64,000 bases of DNA from an uncultured Prevotella sp. (GTDB lineage Bacteria > Bacteroidota > Bacteroidia > Bacteroidales > Bacteroidaceae), in contig CALUGA010000001.1 in NCBI GenBank assembly GCA_944320105.1, forward strand, positions 62,001 through 126,000, given 5' to 3'. Shown piece by piece: positions 43,428 through 53,992 of the stretch (the stretch's first letter is position 1; every line of letters starts with the position of its first letter). Position numbers and translations under genes: made by a program. The notes under the pieces are model-generated. The model did no database searches and had not been told where the DNA came from. It saw nothing but the letters and a program-made list of their open reading frames with translations.

Positions 43428-44828
43428 TTAATATGCCTCCTTGTCGCCCTTCACGGCGTTGGCCACTGTCTTGTAGATGATGTAGATGTCGAGCCACACG
43501 CTCCAGTGCTCCATGTAATAGATGTCGCCCCTTACGCGGCCTTCCATCTGCGACAGCTCCTTGGTCTCGCCACGGAAGCCCGTCACTTGGCTCCAGCCCG
43601 TGATGCCGGGCTTCACGAAGTGGCGCATCATGTATTTGTCTATGAGCTTTGAGTACTCCTCGGTGTGCTTCACCATGTGCGGCCTGGGGCCAACGATGCT
43701 CATGTCGCCCCAGAGCACGTTGATGAACTGTGGCAGTTCGTCTATGTTTGTCTTGCGCATTATGTTGCCCCACTTGGTCTTCCGGGGGTCGTCCTTGGTG
43801 GCTTGGAGCGTGTCGGCCTGCGCGTTGACGCGCATTGAGCGGAACTTGAGGCAGTAGAACTCCTTGCCGTTGATGCCGTTTCGCTTCTGTCGGAAGAACA
43901 CCGGGCCTGGCATGGTGAGCTTGGTGACAATGGTCACGATGACGAGCACTATGGGGAAGAGGGTGCAGAGGAACGCAAGCGAGAACACAACGTCGAACGC
44001 CCGCTTAAGCATACGGTTCTCCACGCGCTCCAGCGGGTCGCGATACAGGCTTAGGTAAGGCACGCTGCCTATCATGTTGAGGTACATCCTGTGGTGCAGG
44101 TAGTTGCTTACGTTCGGCACGCTGTAGAAGTGTACGAGGTTGTTGGCGCAGTAGTGGATTATCGGCACGATGTCGTTCTGGAAGCGCGACGGCAGGCAGC
44201 AGAACAGCTCGTGTACCTCGCTGTGGCTCCGCAGCCAGGCCTCCACGTCGCCGGGCTTGCCGAGGTAGGGGCATTCGGCGGGGAAGTCGGGGTTGTGTTC
44301 GTAGTCGAAGTATCCCTCAACGTCGTATCCAAAGTAAGGCACGCTTGTCATCTCGTCGTACAGCGCGCGTATGTTGTCGGCGCTGCCCACGAACACCGTG
44401 TGGTGCTTATGGCTCTCCTTGGTGCGGTAAGCCTTGATGATTTGGCGTATGCCGAGGCGGAACGCCGACGCCAGCACGAGCTGCGAGAGCAGGAACAGGA
44501 TAGTAAGGCCAACGGGCAGGATGTAGAATCCGCCGATGGAGAGCATCACGAGGCTTGCCACGGTGAAGATAATGATGTTGCGCAGCACGAGCAACGGCAC
44601 TTGGAAGTCGCGCACGTTGCGCTTGTATAGTATCACTCCGCCGCTCATGACGCAAGCGAGGTATATTGTGGCCACGATGACGGCGGTTTGCCTGAACATC
44701 CCGTTGTGCAGGCTTCCGTCTGCCATGCAGGCCATGTAATAGAGCAAAACGCAGATCAGGGTGTCGCCAATCATGGTAAATGCCGACAGAATGAGGTTGC
44801 GGTGAGTGTTTTGTTCCTTGTCGTTCAT
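43428..44828 (-). CDS. Undecaprenyl-phosphate glucose phosphotransferase (WcaJ type)
   Basis: Starts exopolysaccharide or capsule units by moving hexose-1-phosphate to undecaprenyl phosphate. 466 residues: four N-terminal membrane segments (1-120), a CoA-binding-like domain (HTVFVGSADNIRALYDEM), then a fifth membrane segment and the catalytic domain with RAFDVVFSLAFL, GPVFFRQKRNGINGKEFY, CLKFRSMR and GITGWSQVTGFRGET. No other polysaccharide genes are next to it. Confidence 0.92.
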   Translation of the reverse strand: MNDKEQNTHRNLILSAFTMIGDTLICVLLYYMACMADGSLHNGMFRQTAVIVATIYLACVMSGGVILYKRNVRDFQVPLLVLRNIIIFTVASLVMLSIGGFYILPVGLTILFLLSQLVLASAFRLGIRQIIKAYRTKESHKHHTVFVGSADNIRALYDEMTSVPYFGYDVEGYFDYEHNPDFPAECPYLGKPGDVEAWLRSHSEVHELFCCLPSRFQNDIVPIIHYCANNLVHFYSVPNVSNYLHHRMYLNMIGSVPYLSLYRDPLERVENRMLKRAFDVVFSLAFLCTLFPIVLVIVTIVTKLTMPGPVFFRQKRNGINGKEFYCLKFRSMRVNAQADTLQATKDDPRKTKWGNIMRKTNIDELPQFINVLWGDMSIVGPRPHMVKHTEEYSKLIDKYMMRHFVKPGITGWSQVTGFRGETKELSQMEGRVRGDIYYMEHWSVWLDIYIIYKTVANAVKGDKEAY

Positions 44829-45049
44829 GACGGGTTATGTTTTTTCAGCCTAATCTCCCGCAAATTTAAAAATCATAATCCTCAATAAAGAATTTTCCAC
44901 TTGGATTTTTTTAAAAGTGGAAAACATTTCTAAATTTTTGCTTTTTTTCGTGGCCATTTGTGCGGGTGCGTTGCTCCGTGCGCTGCCGACAGAGGTTCAC
45001 CAAAGGTCGTAAGGGTGGGTGGGGCAGCCTTTGTGGCTGCCGCCTCGCC

Positions 45050-46348
45050 TCAGCCTCGCGTTACGGAGAACGACTGTCGGTGGAAGATGAATATGGGGAT
45101 GATGCACCCCACCACCATGCCGAACATTACGAGCACGGTTAGTGAGCCGTTGTGGAAGAAGCGGGCAACGTACTCCACGGTATATTCATCGGGCAGGCGC
45201 ACTATGTTTATCAGGTCGCGGATGGCCTTGTAGGCAAACATGCCCGGCACCATGGGCAGCAGCGAGGGGAAGGCGAAGCACTCCGCCGGGCAGTGGATGC
45301 GCATGGCGAAAGGCACTGCGAGCAGGCCGATGGCGAAGCCTGCGATGGTGGAGGCCGTCACCTGGTCGAGCGGCATGGCCGCGTTGTGCATGAGGAAGTA
45401 GCGCACGCCGTGGCCCACGCAGGCCAGCAGGGCGCAGATGAGCAGGGCCTTGCGCGGCGGGTTGCTTATGATGGCGAAGCCTATGGCTGCCACTGCGGCG
45501 AAGAGTCCGTCGGCGATGGTGGCCGTAACGATGTCGGGCCGCGTGACGGAGGTGAACGTTGTGGGGTCGATGCCGAAGAGGATTACCGTGCCGGAGAGGC
45601 CCAGCGCGATGCAGATTATGAGCAGCAGCGCCCCGGTGAGGCGCGAGAGTCCGTCGAGCACGTGGTTGTCAACGATGTCCATCACTCCGTTTATCAGCGG
45701 CACCCCCGGCACGAGGTACAGCATCGACGTGCCGAGCGAGATGTCCTCTGTGCCTCCGTGGAAGAAGAGGTAGTCGGTGACGCCTATCATCGTTGAGACA
45801 AAGGCGCATAGGGTGAACACGGCCAGGTGGTTCATTCCGCGCTTGGTGAGCTGCTGGCGCAGCAGGAAACCCACGAGCGTGGCCACGAACACTATGGCCA
45901 TGGAGGTGAGGTTGCCGTCGAAGAGGCGGCAGAAGCTGGCGTTGGCCAGCGATACGAGCAGCAGCACGAGCCACGGGCTTTCGCGCCGTTCGGTGACGAT
46001 GGCCTTCAGCCTCGCCCATTGTTCCTTGAGCGGCAGCCGCTCGTCGAAGGCGTTCCACGACAGTTGCGACAGCTTCATGTTCACCTTGAAGTTGAGGGGC
46101 AGTGCCGGAGTCTTCTTTATATATGTGTACGAGTGGTTCTGCTCGCTATCCTGCAGGGTGATGGTGAGCGTCTTTGGGAAGATGAGCAGGCTTATGTGGT
46201 AGCCCATGGAGCGCGCCATGCGCACTGTGTTGAGCTGTATGCGCGATGTCTGCGCGCCCACGGCCATGAGCGTGGATGCGTATTCGGCGAGGAAGAGCGT
46301 GGCCTCCTTCAGTTGCTTGTGGATGTCCTGGTCTGTTGTCTGTTGCAT
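45050..46348 (-). CDS. Threonine/serine exporter ThrE family
   Basis: 432 residues. The N-terminal cytoplasmic region with LFLAEYASTLMAVGAQTSRI and RSMGYHISLLIFPKTLTIT is the DUF1212 signature. About ten membrane segments follow (for example GVPLINGVMDIVDNHVLDGL; CPAECFAFPSLLPMVPGMFA), including the second, DUF3815-like half. The fused form with both halves in one chain is that of corynebacterial ThrE. It probably exports Thr/Ser or small dicarboxylates. Confidence 0.88.
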   Translation of the reverse strand: MQQTTDQDIHKQLKEATLFLAEYASTLMAVGAQTSRIQLNTVRMARSMGYHISLLIFPKTLTITLQDSEQNHSYTYIKKTPALPLNFKVNMKLSQLSWNAFDERLPLKEQWARLKAIVTERRESPWLVLLLVSLANASFCRLFDGNLTSMAIVFVATLVGFLLRQQLTKRGMNHLAVFTLCAFVSTMIGVTDYLFFHGGTEDISLGTSMLYLVPGVPLINGVMDIVDNHVLDGLSRLTGALLLIICIALGLSGTVILFGIDPTTFTSVTRPDIVTATIADGLFAAVAAIGFAIISNPPRKALLICALLACVGHGVRYFLMHNAAMPLDQVTASTIAGFAIGLLAVPFAMRIHCPAECFAFPSLLPMVPGMFAYKAIRDLINIVRLPDEYTVEYVARFFHNGSLTVLVMFGMVVGCIIPIFIFHRQSFSVTRG

Positions 46349-46407
46349 TGTCCTGATACAATATTATGTGTTTCCTTGTGTGTAGTGCGCCGTTGCATGG
46401 CGCGGTT

Positions 46408-46570
46408 TTTGTAAAGTTTCGTTACCTTTGGTGCGCTCCCGGCCAACTGTCTGTGGGCCAGATGGTTGCGCGCGGTGCCGTTTTGGCCTGCCAAACAGGC
46501 CGTTTCGGGCTGTCAAACGTGCCATTTCGCAGTGCCGAACGGCCTGTTTCATTGTGCCGAACGGTTGCGC
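46408..46570. repeat. Modular intergenic repeat, array 5
   Basis: The 19-nt motif TTTGTAAAGTTTCGTTACC (46408-46426) is followed by GCCGTTTTGGCCTGCCAAAC, AAACAGGCCGTTTCGGG, AAACGTGCC, GCCGAACGGCCTGTTTC and GCCGAACGGTT up to 46570. It occupies the left half of the thrE-groES intergenic region. Confidence 0.65.
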
Positions 46571-46818
46571 GGGGCTTTCGGTGCGGTATGTGTCAAGATG
46601 TTTTACCGTCCCGCGCTTCGGTCCGGCAGTGCCTTGGACTTTCGCCTTGGCGGTTGCAAAATTATGCAATTCCGCTCAAATGGCAAAATGTGGCGGCTTG
46701 TATTTTGTGCCATTTCCGCACTCGGGCAGTTTTGCAAGCCCTTTCCCTACACATTATTTATATATTGGCTCCGCGGCTGTTAGGGGCTGCCAAATGTGTC
46801 GCATCGTTGTCGCAGCAT

Positions 46819-46837
46819 GGCTGACACATTGTCAGCC
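46819..46837. promoter_or_regulatory. Inverted repeat upstream of groES
   Basis: GGCTGACA-CAT-TGTCAGCC, a perfect 8-base inverted repeat 100 bases before groES. No CIRCE element is present, so this may be the site of another heat-shock control or a hairpin. Its role is inferred from position only. Confidence 0.4.
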
Positions 46838-46937
46838 CACACCTTTTGGCACGGTTTTGGCAATCCCAAGGGTGGCTGCGGTCGCCAAGGCGGCCAGCGG
46901 CAAGCAAAAGGAACAACAATTAAAAAATAAAAGAACT

Positions 46938-47210
46938 ATGAACATTAGACCATTGGCAGACCGAGTACTCGTACTCCCTGCACCAGCTGAAGAGAAGGTA
47001 GGCGGCATCATCATCCCCGACACCGCCAAGGAAAAGCCGCTGCACGGCACCATCGTTGCCGCAGGCAAAGGCACAAAGGACGAAGAGATGGTTCTGAAAG
47101 AGGGCGACGAAGTGCTCTATGGAAAGTACTCCGGCACCGAGCTTGAGTATGACGGCACCAAGTACCTGATGATGCGCCAGAGCGACGTGCTCGCAATCAT
47201 AGAGAAATGA
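46938..47210 (+). CDS. groES: Co-chaperonin GroES
   Basis: 90 residues. [39 protein letters not shown] (mobile loop that contacts GroEL) and [19 protein letters not shown] are standard. The open frame extends upstream through the intergenic repeat and is not coding there. groEL follows after 36 bases; the two form the usual operon. Confidence 0.97.
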   Translation: MNIRPLADRVLVLPAPAEEKVGGIIIPDTAKEKPLHGTIVAAGKGTKDEEMVLKEGDEVLYGKYSGTELEYDGTKYLMMRQSDVLAIIEK

Positions 47211-47222
47211 CAAACATACTAA

Positions 47223-48878
<1,656 letters not shown>

Positions 48879-48899
48879 TAATTGCAAACTGAACATATC

Positions 48900-48944
48900 A
48901 AAGTGGAGGGGCTTAGGCATGAAAAGCCCCTCCACTTCTTTTTT
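48900..48944 (+). terminator. groESL terminator
   Basis: AAGTGGAGGGGCTT / AAGCCCCTCCACTT stem followed by CTTTTTT, 22 bases after the groEL stop. Confidence 0.92.
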
Positions 48945-48979
48945 GTGGGTGGCAAGGCGCAAATTTTCGCCCGTTTTGT

Positions 48980-49010
48980 TTTGGCGTGAGCGATAAAGTG
49001 CTTAACTTTG
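48980..49010 (+). promoter_or_regulatory. Promoter of a short transcript after groEL
   Basis: TTTG (48980-48983), 19 bases, TAACTTTG (49003-49010): a complete Bacteroidota promoter with no annotated gene within the next 100 bases except a terminator. Confidence 0.75.
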
Positions 49011-49014
49011 CCGT

Positions 49015-49126
49015 GTCAAATACGTAATTTTATGAACAAGGATATTTTTGATTTGTTTTAGTAGATTAGTTTTTAAGTAGTTTGTTTTATGGAAGCGGCT
49101 GTCGGGATGACAGCCGCTTTCTTTTT
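49015..49126 (+). ncRNA. Candidate small RNA with short leader-peptide frame
   Basis: About 110 bases between a complete promoter and a strong terminator. They contain an ATG frame MNKDIFDLF followed by a U-rich stretch with repeated TTAG/TTTTA words. Either a small RNA or a leader with attenuation ahead of the DUF4450 gene, although that gene has its own promoter after the terminator. Confidence 0.5.
49093..49126 (+). terminator. Terminator of the short transcript
   Basis: AAGCGGCTGTC / GACAGCCGCTT, 5-base loop, followed by TCTTTTT. Confidence 0.88.
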
Positions 49127-49136
49127 GAACGGTTTT

Positions 49137-49168
49137 CTTGGTGGGTTGGGAATTATTGTTTACCTTTG
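49137..49168 (+). promoter_or_regulatory. Promoter of the DUF4450 gene
   Basis: CTTG (49137-49140), 20 bases, TACCTTTG (49161-49168), about 30 bases before the start codon. Confidence 0.7.
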
Positions 49169-49195
49169 CAAGCATTGTAAAGACAAACTTCCGTA

Positions 49196-52168
49196 ATGAT
49201 GAAACAAACCAACAAAAACCTCAGGAGGGCTGCGCTCGCCGCGTTGCTGCTGGCCGCCGTGAGCGCACCGGCACAGAAGCGCATTGGCGACTTCATAGAG
49301 TCGCGGTCGTACAACGACGACAAGCGCGGCACCGAGCGGACGCTCAACTACCGCCCCGACGGGCGCGACTTCGTGTGCGTAAACGGCTCCAACGAGTACA
49401 CGCGCGGCCTCTACGGCGGCTACACCGAGTATCGCATCGAAACGAGCGACCGACCTATCTTCGCCGTGTTCAAGAAGCGGGGCCACCGCAACGTGCGCTT
49501 CCGCGCCATCTACGGCGGCAAGGAGTATGCCCTGGAGTCAACCGACTGGTGCGAGGCACGCTATTCCGACGGTTCGCGTCGGTACGTGGTAAAGGACAAG
49601 GCGTGGGGCGACGCCGCCCTATATATTAATGTGGTGGCCCTTGTCGAGAGCGAGGGTGCCGTGTGGCAGTTCCGCGCCGAGGGCTTCGACGGCCCGCTGA
49701 AGCTGAAGGCCATGGTGGGCAACATTGCCAACACGAGGCTCAGGCGCAACGGCGACATCGGGGCCGACCCACCCGGATGCTTCGCCCCGGCTGCCAGCGA
49801 TGCCGGGCTCAAGACCGCTGAGTGGAACGCGCAGGGCGAGAGCTACTTCACCATGGCTGGCTCGGAGATTGGTTCCGCTGGGCAGGACGAGGCGGCAAGG
49901 CTCTTCAGCGCCACCATGGAGCGCAACCGGGCGATGGCCTCACGTGTGGAGTTCAACACGCCCGACCCCTTCATCAACACCCTCGGAGGCGCGCTCGTGA
50001 TTGCGGCCGACGGCGACTGGGACGGCAAGACGTGGCTCCACGGCTGCGTGGGCTGGCGCATGCCGCTGGCCGGATGGCGCGCCGGATTCCTCGGCGACGT
50101 GCTTGGCTGGAACGACAGGGCTGTGTCGCACTTCGACGCTTACGCCAAGAGCCAGGTGACAAACGTGCCGCCCACCATCCCGCATCCGTCGCAAGACCCT
50201 AATATGAACCTTGCCCGCGCAGAGAAGAAGTGGGGAACCCAGATGTACAGCAACGGCTATATATGCCGCAACCCGGAGCGGAACAACCAGATGCACCACT
50301 ATGACATGAACCTCAACTACATCGACGAGCTGCTCTGGCACTTCGCTTACGATGCCGACACTGCCTACATGCGCAAGATGTGGCCGGTGATAAAGCTGCA
50401 CCTTGAGTGGGAAAAGCGCAACTTCGACCCCGACAACGACGGCCTGTACGATGGCTACTGCTGCATCTGGGCGAGCGACGCGCTCTATTACAACGGCGGC
50501 TCGGTCACACACTCTTCGGCCTACAACTACCGCGGCAACCTGCTCGCGGCCCGCATAGCCGAGATAATAGGCGAGGACCCCGCGCCATACCGGGCTGAGG
50601 CCAGCCGCATACTCAAGGCCATGGACGAGCGCCTATGGCTCGACGACAAGGGCCACTGGGCCGAGTACGAGGACTGCATGGGCCTCGGCCGCAAGCACGA
50701 GAGCGCCGCCGTGTGGTCGATATACACGCCCATCGACTGCGGTGCAGGCACGCCTGAGCAGTTCTACCGTGCCACGCGCTACGTTGACCGGGAGATACCC
50801 CACATACCTGTGGTGGCCGACGGCAAGCTCTACGGCGCGACGATAGCCACGTCTAACTGGATGCCATACGCCTGGAGCATAAACAATGTGGCCCCGGCCG
50901 AGGTGATGCACACGGCCCTGGCCTACTTCGAGGCGGGCCGCAGCGAGGCGGCCTTCATGCTGATGAGGGCCAACATCATGGACAATATGTATCTCGGCCA
51001 AAGCCCCGCCAACTTCGGCCAGCTGAGCTTCTACGACGCGGCCCGGGGCGAGTGCTACCGCGACTTCGGCGACTGCATAGGCATTTCGGCCCGCACGCTG
51101 CTGCAAGGGCTGTTCGGCATCATTCCCGACGCGCTCAACGGGCGGTGCTACGTGCGCCCGGGCTTCCCGCAGCAGTGGGACAGCGCGTCGGTGCGCACGC
51201 CCTACATGGAGTACAGCTTCCGCCGCGAGGGCGACTCGCTCGTGTATGACATCACGCAGAACTTCACCCGCCCGCTGCGCATAGTGGTGCGCCAGAACAT
51301 AGGCGGAGGCAAGTACAAGGAGATAGCTGGCACGGCGGAGAAGCACCAGGTGATAAAGACCCCTATCCCGGCGATGCTCATAGAGCCGGCCATAGACGAG
51401 CCACGGCAGCGCACCGTGGACGCAGTGGAGTACGGATTGGCCGAGCCAGACACGCAGGGCAAGTTTGCCAAGGTGAAGATGGACAAGTACTTCAACTCTG
51501 AGGTGGACGACATTTACAAGAACGAGTACCTCAGCCCGCGCCCGCCATACACATCGCTGGAGCTGCCTAAGCAGGGCATTGGCGAGTGGTGCCACCCGGA
51601 CATGACGGCCGACGTGAACGACTCCGTGTTCCGCACGCTCGTGAAGGGCGGCGAGTTTGTGGTGGCTGGCGTGCCGTTCCGCACCCCGGCCGAGGGCCAT
51701 AACATAGCCTACACATCGCTGTGGGACAACTATCCCGACAGCATCGTGGTGCCGCTCAAGGGCAAGGCCGCCTCGGCCTACCTACTCATGGCCGGATCTA
51801 CCAACCACATGCAGTGCAGGATAGACAACGGCATAGTGGTGGCCACCTACCAGGACGGCACCACCGACACGCTGAGGCTGGTGAACCCCGACAACTGGTG
51901 CCCCATAGAGCAAGACTACTTCGTTGACGGCAAGGCGTTCTACACCACCTCGCCGCGGCCCTACCGCGTGGCCTTGGGCACCGGGCAGGTGAGCCGCGAC
52001 CTCGGCAGCGAGCTGAAGCTGAACATGGTGTACGGCAGGCCAATACCCGGCGGGGCTGCCCAGATGCTGCGCATGCCGCTCAACGGGGCGAAGAAGCTGA
52101 AGTCGCTTACGCTCCGCACGCTCTCCAACGACGTGGTGATAGGGCTTATGGGCATCACGCTGCAGTAG
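49196..52168 (+). CDS. DUF4450 domain protein, six-hairpin glycosidase-like
   Basis: 990 residues, secreted (LRRAALAALLLAAVSAPAQK). N-terminal DUF4450 region (RTLNYRPDGRDFVCVNGSNE; YTRGLYGGYTEYRIETSDRP). A central (alpha/alpha)6-type catalytic-like region at about 260-660 has GDWDGKTWLHGCVGWRMPLA, FDPDNDGLYDGYCCIWASDA and YAWSINNVAPAEVMHTALAY. The C-terminal third is beta-rich. It resembles glycoside hydrolases of the rhamnosidase/amylo-glucosidase superfamily; the substrate is not assigned. Start 49196 or the next Met. Confidence 0.75.
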   Translation: MMKQTNKNLRRAALAALLLAAVSAPAQKRIGDFIESRSYNDDKRGTERTLNYRPDGRDFVCVNGSNEYTRGLYGGYTEYRIETSDRPIFAVFKKRGHRNVRFRAIYGGKEYALESTDWCEARYSDGSRRYVVKDKAWGDAALYINVVALVESEGAVWQFRAEGFDGPLKLKAMVGNIANTRLRRNGDIGADPPGCFAPAASDAGLKTAEWNAQGESYFTMAGSEIGSAGQDEAARLFSATMERNRAMASRVEFNTPDPFINTLGGALVIAADGDWDGKTWLHGCVGWRMPLAGWRAGFLGDVLGWNDRAVSHFDAYAKSQVTNVPPTIPHPSQDPNMNLARAEKKWGTQMYSNGYICRNPERNNQMHHYDMNLNYIDELLWHFAYDADTAYMRKMWPVIKLHLEWEKRNFDPDNDGLYDGYCCIWASDALYYNGGSVTHSSAYNYRGNLLAARIAEIIGEDPAPYRAEASRILKAMDERLWLDDKGHWAEYEDCMGLGRKHESAAVWSIYTPIDCGAGTPEQFYRATRYVDREIPHIPVVADGKLYGATIATSNWMPYAWSINNVAPAEVMHTALAYFEAGRSEAAFMLMRANIMDNMYLGQSPANFGQLSFYDAARGECYRDFGDCIGISARTLLQGLFGIIPDALNGRCYVRPGFPQQWDSASVRTPYMEYSFRREGDSLVYDITQNFTRPLRIVVRQNIGGGKYKEIAGTAEKHQVIKTPIPAMLIEPAIDEPRQRTVDAVEYGLAEPDTQGKFAKVKMDKYFNSEVDDIYKNEYLSPRPPYTSLELPKQGIGEWCHPDMTADVNDSVFRTLVKGGEFVVAGVPFRTPAEGHNIAYTSLWDNYPDSIVVPLKGKAASAYLLMAGSTNHMQCRIDNGIVVATYQDGTTDTLRLVNPDNWCPIEQDYFVDGKAFYTTSPRPYRVALGTGQVSRDLGSELKLNMVYGRPIPGGAAQMLRMPLNGAKKLKSLTLRTLSNDVVIGLMGITLQ

Positions 52169-52195
52169 CGTATCGATTGCCATAGGAGATTGCTT

Positions 52196-52230
52196 GCAGT
52201 GCCGCACCCGCACCCCGGGGCGGCACTGCT
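52196..52230 (+). terminator. Hairpin after the DUF4450 gene
   Basis: GCAGTGCCGC / GCGGCACTGC with a GC-rich loop followed by TTGTAGTTT; probable terminator. Confidence 0.6.
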
Positions 52231-52353
52231 TGTAGTTTGGCAAGCCGTGGACGGACTGTTAACGCAGCGGTACACACTTTGAGGTGCATCGCTCCTCAAT
52301 ATGCCGAGCGCCGGGCCGCGCGCTCCTTTTGTATGCAAAAATAGTGGCGATGG

Positions 52354-52385
52354 CTTGCTTTTTATGCCTTTTTGCGCTAACTTTG
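52354..52385 (+). promoter_or_regulatory. Promoter of the kinase-RapZ and MurU operon
   Basis: CTTG (52354-52357), 20 bases, TAACTTTG (52378-52385), about 55 bases before the chosen ATG. It supports the start at 52440 rather than the upstream in-frame ATG at 52284. Confidence 0.7.
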
Positions 52386-52439
52386 CAGGAGCCAAGCTGC
52401 GCTCGGGCGGCGCGGGGCTTGAAAAAGCACATTGGAGAG

Positions 52440-53981
52440 ATGGAAAAACTGATTGAGCTATACAAGAGATGGGCGGGCGAGGCCCCGGCGAGAGTGCAAA
52501 AGCTGCCTGCCGCTGGCAGCAACCGTGAGTACTACCGCATGGCCGACGCCGATGGGGCAACCGTGATAGGCGCCATAGGAACGAGCCGCGACGAGAACCA
52601 CGCGTTCGTTTACCTTAGCAACCACTTTGCCAAGCGCCGCCTGCCCGTGCCGCGCGTGCTCGCCGTGAGCGGCGACGAGCTGCGCTACCTGCAGACCGAC
52701 CTTGGCTCAGTGTCGCTCTTCGACGCCATCGCCGGAGGGCGCGAGGCCGGCGGGCGCTACACCCTAAGCGAGCGCGAACTGCTCGTGAGGACTATCCGCG
52801 AGCTGCCCAACATACAAATGCGCGGGGCGCGCGGGCTCGACTTCAGCCATTGCTATCCGCAGCCTGAGTTCAACATGGACAGCGTGCTCTTCGACCTCAA
52901 CTACTTCAAGTACTGCTTCCTTAAGCCCACCGAGCTTGACTTCCACGAGCTGAAGCTCGAGGCCGACTTCCGCCTCTTTGCCAAAGACCTCACCGAGGAG
53001 AGCTTCGACAGCTTCATGTATCGCGACTTCCAGGCGCGCAACGTGATGCTCGATGGCAATGGCAACCCTTGGTTCATCGATTTCCAGGGAGGGCGGCGCG
53101 GGCCGTTCTATTATGACGTGGCCTCCTTCCTCTGGCAGGCATCGGCCCGCTATCCCCATAAGCTGCGCCGCGAACTGGTGTACGAGTACTACGAGTCGCT
53201 AAAGAACTACACCGAGGTGCCGTCGGTGCGCCACTTCGTGGGGCAGCTTAGCCGCTTCGTGCTCTTCCGCACGCTGCAGGTGCTCGGCGCATACGGCTTC
53301 CGCGGATACTTCGAGCAAAAGCGCCACTTCATCGACTCCATACCTCCGGCCATACAGAACCTGCGCGAGATGCTTGGGCTGAAGTGCTTTGCATACCCCT
53401 ATATGATGGACTTGCTGCGCCGCCTCACCGAGCTGCCGCAGTTTGCCCAGATAGAGCGACCGGCACTCAACCGGGCCGACGGATTCCGCACGGCAGAGAG
53501 CAATGTGTACAAGGCTCACCCGCAAGACGGCCCTGCCACTTTCTCGAAGTACGACGGGCGTGGGCCGCTCGTGGTGCGGGTGTTCAGCTTTGCCTACAAA
53601 AACGGCATTCCGGAAGACGAGTCGGGCAATGGCGGCGGCTACGTGTTCGACTGCCGCAGCACCCACAATCCCGGGCGCTACGAGCCTTACAAGAAGCTTA
53701 CGGGCCTCGATGAGCCGGTTGTCCGCTTCCTTGAGGACGACGGGGAGATACTAACCTTCCTCGACGGCGTGTACCGCCTGGCCGACGCCCACGTGCGCCG
53801 CTACATCCAGCGCGGATTCACCGACCTCATGTTCTGCTTTGGCTGCACCGGTGGCCAGCACCGCAGCGTGTACAGTGCCCAGCACTTGGCCGAGCACATT
53901 AATGAAAAGTTTGGTGTCGAGGTGCGTATCGTCCACCGTGAGCAGAGCTTCAGCCAGACATTGGAGGCCAAACGAAAATAA
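52440..53981 (+). CDS. APH-family sugar kinase fused to a RapZ C-terminal domain
   Basis: 513 residues. Residues 1-330 are an aminoglycoside-phosphotransferase-fold kinase: KLPAAGSNREYYRMADADGA (nucleotide loop), catalytic FMYRDFQARNVMLDGNG, metal site FIDFQGGRRGPFYYDVA. Residues about 375-510 match the RapZ C-terminal domain: VRVFSFAYKNGIPEDESGNG, YVFDCRSTHNPGRYEPYKKL, FCFGCTGGQHRSVYSAQHLA. The kinase part is like AmgK, which phosphorylates MurNAc/GlcNAc; RapZ-C binds glucosamine-6-phosphate in enterobacteria. The MurU-like gene follows after 11 bases, so cell-wall sugar recycling is the likely job, perhaps with feedback sensing. Confidence 0.85.
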   Translation: MEKLIELYKRWAGEAPARVQKLPAAGSNREYYRMADADGATVIGAIGTSRDENHAFVYLSNHFAKRRLPVPRVLAVSGDELRYLQTDLGSVSLFDAIAGGREAGGRYTLSERELLVRTIRELPNIQMRGARGLDFSHCYPQPEFNMDSVLFDLNYFKYCFLKPTELDFHELKLEADFRLFAKDLTEESFDSFMYRDFQARNVMLDGNGNPWFIDFQGGRRGPFYYDVASFLWQASARYPHKLRRELVYEYYESLKNYTEVPSVRHFVGQLSRFVLFRTLQVLGAYGFRGYFEQKRHFIDSIPPAIQNLREMLGLKCFAYPYMMDLLRRLTELPQFAQIERPALNRADGFRTAESNVYKAHPQDGPATFSKYDGRGPLVVRVFSFAYKNGIPEDESGNGGGYVFDCRSTHNPGRYEPYKKLTGLDEPVVRFLEDDGEILTFLDGVYRLADAHVRRYIQRGFTDLMFCFGCTGGQHRSVYSAQHLAEHINEKFGVEVRIVHREQSFSQTLEAKRK

Positions 53982-53992
53982 TATAAGCTGTT

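Noticed and set aside
46400-46937. CIRCE heat-shock element before groES
   Set aside because: No TTAGCACTC-N9-GAGTGCTAA or close variant is present; the only perfect repeat is GGCTGACA/TGTCAGCC.
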